Shown here: positions 1 through 5,417 of the stretch, in pieces
Layout of the letters: each line of letters opens with the position of its first letter
How positions within the stretch are numbered: position 1 is the stretch's first letter
NCBI GenBank assembly: GCA_009780445.1
Contig: WRAA01000102.1
Location: forward strand, 1-7,337
Direction: 5' to 3'
Origin: Defluviitaleaceae bacterium
GTDB lineage: Bacteria > Bacillota > Clostridia > Lachnospirales > WRAA01
Length of the DNA stretch: 7,337 nucleotides
Program-made: the position numbers and the translations under genes
The notes under the pieces: generated by a model
Database searches by the model: none
What the model was told of the DNA's origin: nothing
What the model saw: only the letters and a program-made list of their open reading frames with translations

Positions 1-2291
1 ACAGAGACCAGTTTCTGGATATCGTGGTATACTTCGAGGATACCCACGAGTTTATCGAGTCTATCTGGGTGGCGATGGCCGACGGCGGATTCTACGACAG
101 CGGCCTGTGGGTGCCGCCGGAGGGTTTTGTGTCGCAGGAGAGACCATGGTGGATCACGGCGGAAGCTGCACGCGGCGCGACGCACATCACCCCGCCCTAT
201 ATTGCGGCACACACGGGCGGCCTTGTGGCCACCATCGTGCGCTACATACCGGACCTGCACGGCCAGCAAGCCGTGGTGTCCATGAACATCGAGCTGGACA
301 TGCTCGAGTACATGATAAGCAGCTTCGAGGCGCGTTCCGCGGGGCGTGTCATCCTTCTGGGCGCGGACAGCGAGATCATCGTACATCCGGAGGAACGCTT
401 CCTTCCCACGGGCGACGGCCTGCAAGATCTCTCCGCCATCCCGAACTATTCGCAGATCCTAAGCAGGATCAGAGCCAGCGAACATGTTGTGCTTGACACT
501 GACCAGTATGGCGCGGCGGCGTACTTCATGCACTTCCCGCTGGAATCCACGGGCTGGTCCCTGCTTTCCGTGGTGCCGGCCACCATCACAAGCGCGCCCG
601 TGTGGAGAGTGCTTGGCGTGGTGATGGGCACCATAACCATCACGCTGATGATCGTGGCCGTGTTCATCGTGATCTTTATGTCGGCGCAGATCAAGCAGAC
701 CGTCAACACGTCTGTATCGTCGTTTAACGCCCGCTCGATGGCCCTTGCCACCGGCCAATCCTCTTCGCGCAACTTATCCCCCGACACATCCTTCGGCCTA
801 AGCGCGATCGACACCGAGTTCAACCACAACTTAGACATCATCGAAAACTTGATACGCGATATCGAGACCATGCACAACGCGCACCTGCACGGCAACTTCC
901 GCTACCTTGCCGACAGCCGCCGCTACGAAGGCGCATACGCCAAGATCGTAAACGGCATCAACGAAATGGTCTCCCAGCACACCAACTCCAAGACCGAGAT
1001 ACTGGAGTGCATCTCCGGCATCGTAAGCGGCAACTTCAAGGCACGCATACGCGAATATCCCGGGGACGAACGTTATATCAACGACTCCGTAGAAGGTCTG
1101 CGCACCGGCATCATCTCCATCGCGGCCGCGATCAGCAAGATCGCCGTCAAGGCACAGCACGGCGAGGTGAACTTTTCGCTGAACGCCAAGGCCTACAAGG
1201 GCGAATGGGTGCAGCTTGTCGAAGAGCTGAACGGCATCATGACAGCCATCAGCAAGCCGCTTAACGAAACCACCCGCGTGCTGTCCGCCCTGAAAAAGGG
1301 AGACTTCAGCCAGCGCGTAGAGGGCGACTTCAGCGGCGAGTTCCTCACCATCAAGAACACACTGAACACCACCAGCGACGCGATATCTTCATACATAACG
1401 GAGATAAACACGGTGCTTGGCCACCTTTCGCAGGGCGATCTGCGGAACTCGATAGACCGCTCCTACGTCGGCATGTTCGCCACTATCAAGGACTCCATCA
1501 ACACCATATCGGAGCAGCTAAACTCCATCATGAGCGATATCCAGACATCCTGCTCACAAGTTCTTATGGGCGCGGAGCAGATCTCCCACAGCTCGATGCA
1601 GCTGGCGGACGGAGCAAGCAAGCAGACCACCGCCATCAGAGACCTTAGCAACTCCATCAGCGTAATACACGAAAAGGCCACACAAGCCAACAACGACGCG
1701 GCCGAGGCCACCGAGACCACCCTTCGTTCGCAGAACCACGCCAAGCTCGGCACCGACAAGGTACGCTCCATGGCCACTACCATGCACAAGGTCCAGGAAT
1801 CCAGCGAGAGCATCTCCAAGATCATCAGCGTAATCACGAGCATCGCCTTCCAGACAAACCTGCTGGCTCTGAACGCGTCCGTCGAAGCGGCGCGAGCCGG
1901 CGAACACGGCAAGGGCTTTGCCGTAGTGGCGGGTGAAGTCCGCAACCTTGCGGGGCGCAGCCAGCAGTCGGCATCCGACACCACCGCCATCATCGGCGAG
2001 GACACAAAGAACGTGCAGGAAGGCATCAAGGCCACCGAGGAAGTCGTCGCGTCGTTCGAAACCATCACGACCAACATCGGCGAAATCGCAGACCTCATCG
2101 GCCACATCGCCCATATCTCCGGCGAACAGCTAAGCTCCATCACCAGCATCAACTCCAGCGTATCGGAGATCACCCGCGTAATCACCGACACTTCGGCAAC
2201 GGCGCAGGAATCCGCCTCCGCTTCGGAACAACTAAACTCCCAGGTCGAACTGCTCAAGCAGAAGGTATCCTTCTTCAAGCTCAAGAAATAG
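1..2291 (+). CDS. Methyl-accepting chemotaxis protein, dCache sensor with HAMP-like array (5' end outside window)
   Basis: Transmembrane chemoreceptor that would sense an extracellular ligand and control CheA through CheW. The frame is open from base 3 with no stop upstream, so the GTG at 24 is probably not the start and the N-terminal membrane helix is missing. Counting from that GTG: residues 1-190 look like a dCache sensor, with RPWW at 40-43 followed by a PPY strand, a membrane-distal to proximal transition near 100, and a TGWSLLSVVP-like end. A transmembrane helix spans about 196-219. Instead of one juxtamembrane HAMP there are about five HAMP-like units, near 283-315, 330-365, 373-412, 419-455 and 464-500, each with a G-[DNE]-[FL] turn. 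The MCP signalling hairpin runs from about 500 to the end, with the conserved tip (QTNLLALNASVEAARAGE) at 610-627 and GFAVVAGEVRNLA just after. There is no CheR/CheB-docking pentapeptide; the protein ends FFKLKK. Ligand unknown. Family call very secure. Confidence 0.95.
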   Translation, partial: RDQFLDIVVYFEDTHEFIESIWVAMADGGFYDSGLWVPPEGFVSQERPWWITAEAARGATHITPPYIAAHTGGLVATIVRYIPDLHGQQAVVSMNIELDMLEYMISSFEARSAGRVILLGADSEIIVHPEERFLPTGDGLQDLSAIPNYSQILSRIRASEHVVLDTDQYGAAAYFMHFPLESTGWSLLSVVPATITSAPVWRVLGVVMGTITITLMIVAVFIVIFMSAQIKQTVNTSVSSFNARSMALATGQSSSRNLSPDTSFGLSAIDTEFNHNLDIIENLIRDIETMHNAHLHGNFRYLADSRRYEGAYAKIVNGINEMVSQHTNSKTEILECISGIVSGNFKARIREYPGDERYINDSVEGLRTGIISIAAAISKIAVKAQHGEVNFSLNAKAYKGEWVQLVEELNGIMTAISKPLNETTRVLSALKKGDFSQRVEGDFSGEFLTIKNTLNTTSDAISSYITEINTVLGHLSQGDLRNSIDRSYVGMFATIKDSINTISEQLNSIMSDIQTSCSQVLMGAEQISHSSMQLADGASKQTTAIRDLSNSISVIHEKATQANNDAAEATETTLRSQNHAKLGTDKVRSMATTMHKVQESSESISKIISVITSIAFQTNLLALNASVEAARAGEHGKGFAVVAGEVRNLAGRSQQSASDTTAIIGEDTKNVQEGIKATEEVVASFETITTNIGEIADLIGHIAHISGEQLSSITSINSSVSEITRVITDTSATAQESASASEQLNSQVELLKQKVSFFKLKK

Positions 2292-2297
2292 CGTCAA

Positions 2298-2341
2298 ACA
2301 CACAAAGACTTGCATCCGCGCGGGTGCAAGTCTTTGTGTGT
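2298..2341. terminator. Perfect 17-bp hairpin, probable bidirectional intrinsic terminator
   Basis: Begins 6 bases after the chemoreceptor stop. The arms acacacaaagacttgca (2298-2314) and its exact complement (2325-2341) enclose a GC-rich centre that extends the stem further by a G-T pair and three G-C pairs. The right arm ends ctttgtgtgt, a U-rich tail, and the left arm begins with the matching A-rich run. This is the layout of a terminator usable from both sides. There is no pure T tract, so efficiency is uncertain. Confidence 0.7.
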
Positions 2342-2352
2342 ACGCGTGAATT

Positions 2353-2456
2353 ATACGGACTTGCAATCTAAACAACGCTAACCTCATGGGCACAGGGCGC
2401 GTTCGCTCAGCATCTGTGCCCATTCGCCAAGCGTTGTTAAGATTGCAAGTCCGTAT
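2353..2456. repeat. Long 104-bp interrupted palindrome between convergent genes
   Basis: Three stacked stems pair in register: 17 bp (2353-2369 with 2440-2456), one A/A mismatch, 9 bp (2371-2379 with 2430-2438), a 6+6 internal loop, then 10 bp (atgggcacag, 2386-2395, with 2414-2423) closed by an 18-nt loop. The right edge touches the TAA stop of the DUF3810 gene (2456-2458). Neither strand has a T tract after it, so it may be a 3' RNA-stabilising or terminating structure or a palindromic repeat rather than a classical terminator. Its outer stem shares gacttgca with the neighbouring hairpin at 2298-2341. Confidence 0.75.
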
Positions 2457-3550
2457 TAGTCGCGGTAGTAGGCCAGCAGCAGGTCTACCATGCGGCCGTA
2501 GCTCTGCACGCCGTCCTCTTGGCGGTTCAGGCGCAGGTAGGTGTCGTTGGCCCTGGTGGCCACCTCGGCGGCGCGTCCGTCGAAGCTTCGCCAGTAAGCC
2601 CGCGCGTAGGCCATGTCGCGGACGACCTGTTCCGGCAGGAGGGCGAACAGCTCGGCGTATCTCTGGGCGCCGACCGCGCGGTGCAGGGCTTGCAGGGTGT
2701 ACGTTAGAGCCGCGTAGACCGCGCTGTAGCGGAAGCCGATGCAGTCGGAGTTGGCGGCGGCAAGGTATGCCACGAAGTTGGCCTCGTCCTCCCGCATATG
2801 CCCCGCCGCGTGCGCCAGCTCGTGGACTATCACGAAGGGGATGCTCTGCCCTGGCATGTCGCCGTTGTAGTGCGCCTCCACCGTCCACGGCGAGAAGAAC
2901 CCGCCGATGTTCATGTTCGAGAGCAGGAGGCGCGAAAGCACGGGAGCCTTTGCCCGCGGGAAGTAGCTTCCCAGCCCGCCGTACATGTCGCAAAGGCCGT
3001 GCATTGCCGCTATGGCGCGGCCGTGTATACCTTCGCGGTGCAGCACAAAATGGCCGTAGCTGTCCGTCTCAATCTCCCGGGAAAGCACGGCGGCGCGTTC
3101 GGCCAGTTTGATGTACAGCCGCACCAGCTCGTCGGCGGTGGAATCCCGCACGGTTATGCCGATGTGATCCGCGAAGGACTCGCGGCTGTAGTTAATCCCC
3201 GCGGTGAGGACGAACATCAGGAAGGCGCAGGACAGCACCGCAAACAGCCTAAGCGCGGCACCCGGCACCTGCCCGCGAAGTCTCGCCCGCCCTGTGCGGC
3301 CAAACAAGCTGTACACAACATATGCCGCGCCGCACAGCAGTGCCAGCACCAGCAGTACCAGCACAACCTCGAACACCGAGAACGGCAGAAGGCTCATCAC
3401 CCGCCCCGCCGTGTGCGGAAACACAGGGAACACGTTCGCGGCGTACCACGCGGCAAAACCGGGGATGTGCCGCGCCGCCAGCAACAAAACAACGCCCGCC
3501 AGCACAGCCGACAGACAAGCAAGCCACTTCAACATCGTCCTTCGAGACAT
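2456..3550 (-). CDS. DUF3810 family membrane protein with HELAH zinc-metalloprotease-like motif
   Basis: 364-residue membrane protein of unknown function. Hydrophobic helices lie near residues 7-26, 56-80 and 99-117, followed by a soluble domain. That domain holds VHELAHAAG (HELAH at 243-247) and then EDEANFVAYLA (254-264), an HExxH motif with a downstream glutamate pair as expected for a zincin. FRYSAVY (273-279) also fits DUF3810. The family is uncharacterised; peptidase activity is inferred from the motif only. The frame is open to 3661, but the ATG at 3548-3550 is chosen because AAGGAGG lies 6 bases upstream and because the extra 37 residues would be read from a mobile element. It runs in the same direction as the feoB set but is separated from it by that element, which begins 14 bases upstream of the ATG. 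Its promoter may therefore be disrupted or supplied by the element. Confidence 0.88.
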   Translation of the reverse strand: MSRRTMLKWLACLSAVLAGVVLLLAARHIPGFAAWYAANVFPVFPHTAGRVMSLLPFSVFEVVLVLLVLALLCGAAYVVYSLFGRTGRARLRGQVPGAALRLFAVLSCAFLMFVLTAGINYSRESFADHIGITVRDSTADELVRLYIKLAERAAVLSREIETDSYGHFVLHREGIHGRAIAAMHGLCDMYGGLGSYFPRAKAPVLSRLLLSNMNIGGFFSPWTVEAHYNGDMPGQSIPFVIVHELAHAAGHMREDEANFVAYLAAANSDCIGFRYSAVYAALTYTLQALHRAVGAQRYAELFALLPEQVVRDMAYARAYWRSFDGRAAEVATRANDTYLRLNRQEDGVQSYGRMVDLLLAYYRD

Positions 3551-3556
3551 CTTATG

Positions 3557-3563
3557 CCTCCTT
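3557..3563 (-). promoter_or_regulatory. Strong Shine-Dalgarno site of the DUF3810 gene
   Basis: AAGGAGG on the - strand with a 6-base spacer (cataag) to the ATG at 3550. It decides the start codon. Its 5' end overlaps the TTA target repeat of the adjacent element, so the insertion left the ribosome binding site intact but replaced everything further upstream. Confidence 0.85.
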
Positions 3564-3564
3564 A

Positions 3565-3600
3565 AAGCCTGTTTAGTATCTTTTTGCCGTTGGATTGACG
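3565..3600 (+). repeat. Left terminal inverted repeat of the MITE
   Basis: Pairs with 3906-3941. Mismatches are at the first base, at single positions after the 19-mer core, and at two adjacent bases before a final shared ttgacg. Confidence 0.85.
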
Positions 3601-3622
3601 AGTCAGTTTTTCGCCATTCTAG

Positions 3623-3783
3623 GGCGTGTTTGAAAACCCCATTTCGGTGCATTTTCGGCAAATTTTCCGCCGTGCGTCGTCAGCTCCTCCTAGCGAACCA
3701 CAAGGGTTCTCGTCGTCGTCGCTTCCTAGCCCGGCAAAAAATTATGCTCGAAAATTCGCCGAAAGCGGGTTTTCAAACACCCC
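3623..3783. mobile_element. Probable nested 161-bp inverted-repeat element flanked by CTAG
   Basis: The segment 3619-3657 is repeated inverted at 3749-3787, roughly 34 of 39 positions identical, with the shared core gtgtttgaaaaccc. Taking the unit as 3623-3783, both sides are flanked by CTAG (3619-3622 and 3784-3787), which looks like a 4-bp target duplication. The middle contains further weak self-complementarity around gaacc/ggttc and a short run of gtc triplets near 3710-3720. It may be a second MITE inserted into the first, or one complex element with several inverted repeats. No coding potential is seen. Confidence 0.6.
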
Positions 3784-3812
3784 CTAGGAACCGCCGACGA
3801 CGCGTACCCAAC

Positions 3813-3888
3813 GGGTACGCTAGAATGCTGTGTGCCGGTGGCACACGTTCAGCATCCGAAGCGTCAGCGCAGGAAAAAGGTGACAACG
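3813..3888 (+). repeat. Dispersed repeat, copy 1 (inside the MITE)
   Basis: About 76 bp nearly identical, in opposite orientation, to 7197-7271, with about four substitutions and one single-base indel. It contains the perfect palindrome gtgtgcc-ggt-ggcacac at 3830-3846, a TAGAAT hexamer at 3821-3826, and aggaaaaaggtg, an SD-like motif before a GTG, at 3871-3882. Upstream, gcgtaccc and gggtacgc form an 8-bp hairpin. The related gacgacgcgtac at 3796-3807 also recurs at 7322-7333, but the spacer differs in length between the copies. Confidence 0.85.
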
Positions 3889-3905
3889 AAGGGCGGAAAA
3901 CCAGG

Positions 3906-3941
3906 CGTCAAGACAATGGCGAAAAGATACTAAACAGGCTC
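3906..3941 (-). repeat. Right terminal inverted repeat of the MITE
   Basis: Reverse complement of the left end with the same 19-mer core; followed immediately by the second TTA at 3942-3944. Confidence 0.85.
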
Positions 3942-3971
3942 TTACACACTTACCCATAGTATGCCACAGTT

Positions 3972-4835
3972 TCAATGTTTGACGACACACCGCATTACGC
4001 CAATATACACCAAACTCAAAAGCATCACGAGCCAGAACGTCACAAAGCGGAAAATAACTGTTATCACGGCCGCGTCGCTAAGGGCGAAGCCCAAGGATAC
4101 GAGCATGGCGGACATGCTTGCCTCGAAACCGCCAAGGCCGCCGGGGAAGATCGGCAGCATCGCCACGGTGTACGAAACAAAGGCCACCGCGCCCACGCTC
4201 ATCAAGCCCACATCCGGCAGGAACTGCACGCAAACGGCGTACATCTTGACGGGGTAGAGCATCCATATCGCCAGCGACAGAGCCGCCAGAGCGGCCGAAA
4301 AACCCGGTCTGCCGCGTAAACCCGCGATATGACCGCGCAGTACGCGCCCAAAGCTTCGCACCCTGCGCCTGACGCGCGGCAGCAACAGCAAGCCGGCAAG
4401 CAAAACCGCCGCCGCAATTACACCGGCTGGCACCGCGGCCTCGAAGCGGAAGTCCGCCCGGTGCAAGCCGCCCGAAAGCCCGGCCAGCACCAGCAGCACC
4501 AACAGCACCACGGCAAGCATACCGCCGATGCTGAACATCTTTTGCAGAGCCACAATCGCCGCCGCGTCCTCGCCGGAACAGCCGCCCACGCGGCTAAGCT
4601 GCACCGCCCGCGCCACCTCTCCGCCGAACTTCACGCCGGGCGTTACGGAATCCGCCAACGCGCCCTGACAATTCACGCGCAGCATGTCCGCAAAGGATAT
4701 GCCCGTGCCGGCCTGCCGCGCAATCAAGTACCACTGCAAGTTCACCATCAGCTGCGACACAACCTGCAAGGCAACCAGCAGCAGAACAGACCACGCCGTA
4801 ACCTGCGAAATGCTGTGCGTTATGCTGTGGATCAT
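3972..4835 (-). CDS. Flippase-like / lysylphosphatidylglycerol-synthase-type transmembrane protein (UPF0104-like)
   Basis: 287-residue polytopic membrane protein. Family members are integral membrane proteins related to the N-terminal flippase part of MprF, to AglD and to YbhN, and are thought to handle lipids or lipid-linked substrates. Two signature stretches are visible: TPGVKFGGEVARA (65-77) and MLPIFPGGLGGFEAS (226-240), the latter the typical proline/glycine-rich loop ending in a conserved glutamate. Hydrophobic segments lie near 13-38, 100-120, 132-152, 180-205, 211-232 and 252-285. There is no soluble aminoacyl-transferase domain, so this is not a full MprF. It begins within the stop of the preceding gene (ATGA overlap at 4832-4835) and has no clear Shine-Dalgarno site, so its translation is probably coupled to the NAS-like gene. 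Substrate unknown. Confidence 0.85.
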   Translation of the reverse strand: MIHSITHSISQVTAWSVLLLVALQVVSQLMVNLQWYLIARQAGTGISFADMLRVNCQGALADSVTPGVKFGGEVARAVQLSRVGGCSGEDAAAIVALQKMFSIGGMLAVVLLVLLVLAGLSGGLHRADFRFEAAVPAGVIAAAVLLAGLLLLPRVRRRVRSFGRVLRGHIAGLRGRPGFSAALAALSLAIWMLYPVKMYAVCVQFLPDVGLMSVGAVAFVSYTVAMLPIFPGGLGGFEASMSAMLVSLGFALSDAAVITVIFRFVTFWLVMLLSLVYIGVMRCVVKH

Positions 4836-5401
4836 GCGGACTTTATGTACATCAAGGTACTGCCGATGTTGCCGGCGGTTGTGTGAGTTATGTAGGGAAC
4901 GGACTTTGGCAGACCGCCGCAGTGCTTGCAGTACATGCCGCCCAGGTACTTGCGCGGGCGGCGCACCAACAGCCGCGTGCCGGGCGCGGCCAGCTTCTCC
5001 ATCCGCGCGAACACGTCGTTCAGCGGCGAGACTTGCATGGCCATGTGTATGACGGAGTATTCCGAAACGGCCAGATCTGTGTCGAGAGCGTCCTCACACA
5101 GAACACGCACAGACCCGCCGATTCCCAAGCGGTCTATGACCCTGCCGGCTATCGGCACGCACTCCGCGTTGTTGTCGATCACCGTCACACGCGCCCCAGT
5201 TATCCGGTGCAGGAGTATCGCGGAAAACGGACATACGCCGCCGCCTATGCACAGGATATGGTCGTCGCTCGAGATATTCGCCAGAGACGCTTCATTCAAG
5301 ATTACGTCGCGGTAGTACTCCGACGCAAGCTTGAAGAACACGGCCATCTCCGTGGCCTGGATCTCCACTTGGTAGGTGAAATCCGTAATCCACTTCAGCA
5401 T
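4832..5401 (-). CDS. Class I SAM-dependent methyltransferase-fold protein, nicotianamine synthase-like
   Basis: 189-residue soluble protein. A Rossmann SAM site is visible: ILCIGGGVCPFSA (49-61, motif I), VTVIDNN with the acidic D76 after strand 2, and a late strand PGTRLLVRR (140-148). The order 'YY..E...L..IS..D.IL.IG.G..P.SAI.L' followed by a VIDN loop resembles nicotianamine synthases, whose fold transfers aminopropyl groups from SAM instead of methyl. It is shorter than plant or CntL-type enzymes and lacks their N-terminal helical region. A CKHC pair (158-161) may bind a metal. It follows feoB by 14 bases and overlaps the next gene by 4. The iron-transporter context supports a metal-ligand role, but an ordinary small-molecule methyltransferase is possible. 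Fold call firm, substrate call tentative. Confidence 0.8.
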   Translation of the reverse strand: MLKWITDFTYQVEIQATEMAVFFKLASEYYRDVILNEASLANISSDDHILCIGGGVCPFSAILLHRITGARVTVIDNNAECVPIAGRVIDRLGIGGSVRVLCEDALDTDLAVSEYSVIHMAMQVSPLNDVFARMEKLAAPGTRLLVRRPRKYLGGMYCKHCGGLPKSVPYITHTTAGNIGSTLMYIKSA

Positions 5402-5408
5402 AGCGTTA

Positions 5409-5417
5409 CCCCTTCCT
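5409..5417 (-). promoter_or_regulatory. Ribosome binding site of the NAS-like gene
   Basis: AGGAAGGGG on the - strand, 7 bases before the ATG at 5401, overlapping the TAG stop of feoB (5416-5418). The purine run sits inside the end of the upstream gene, as in co-transcribed pairs. Confidence 0.75.

Larger units (their letters stand above)
3565..3941. mobile_element. 377-bp MITE-like non-autonomous element with terminal inverted repeats and TTA target duplication
   Basis: The ends at 3565-3600 and 3906-3941 are inverted repeats, about 31 of 36 positions identical, including the unbroken 19-mer agcctgtttagtatctttt beginning at the second base. Both ends are flanked directly by TTA (3562-3564 and 3942-3944), as expected for a 3-bp target duplication; TNA-type duplications are known in part of the IS5 family. 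No transposase-like reading frame is present, so it would need a transposase from elsewhere. It fills almost all of the 3551-3971 gap. The interior holds a second inverted-repeat unit (3623-3783) and one copy of a repeat also found upstream of feoB. Confidence 0.82.

Noticed and set aside
1463..2284. 273-codon open frame on the - strand across the chemoreceptor signalling domain
   Set aside because: It is antisense to the most conserved part of the MCP, and its serine/alanine/cysteine-rich product matches no family I recognise; a shadow of GC-rich coding sequence.
2386..3111. 241-codon Arg/Pro-rich open frame on the + strand
   Set aside because: Antisense to the conserved DUF3810 domain, and begins inside a palindrome; composition is typical of a shadow frame.
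3551..3655. N-terminal extension of the DUF3810 protein up to 3661
   Set aside because: The extra 37 residues would be encoded by the mobile element; the ATG at 3550 has a near-perfect Shine-Dalgarno site and leads straight into a membrane helix.
3565..3941. CRISPR array or full insertion sequence
   Set aside because: There are no regularly spaced direct repeats and no transposase frame; the structure is inverted repeats with target duplications, which fits a MITE.
3204..3959. 251-codon open frame on the + strand crossing the MITE and the start of the DUF3810 gene
   Set aside because: It spans a mobile-element boundary, lacks any transposase motif, and overlaps the strong Shine-Dalgarno site and start on the other strand.
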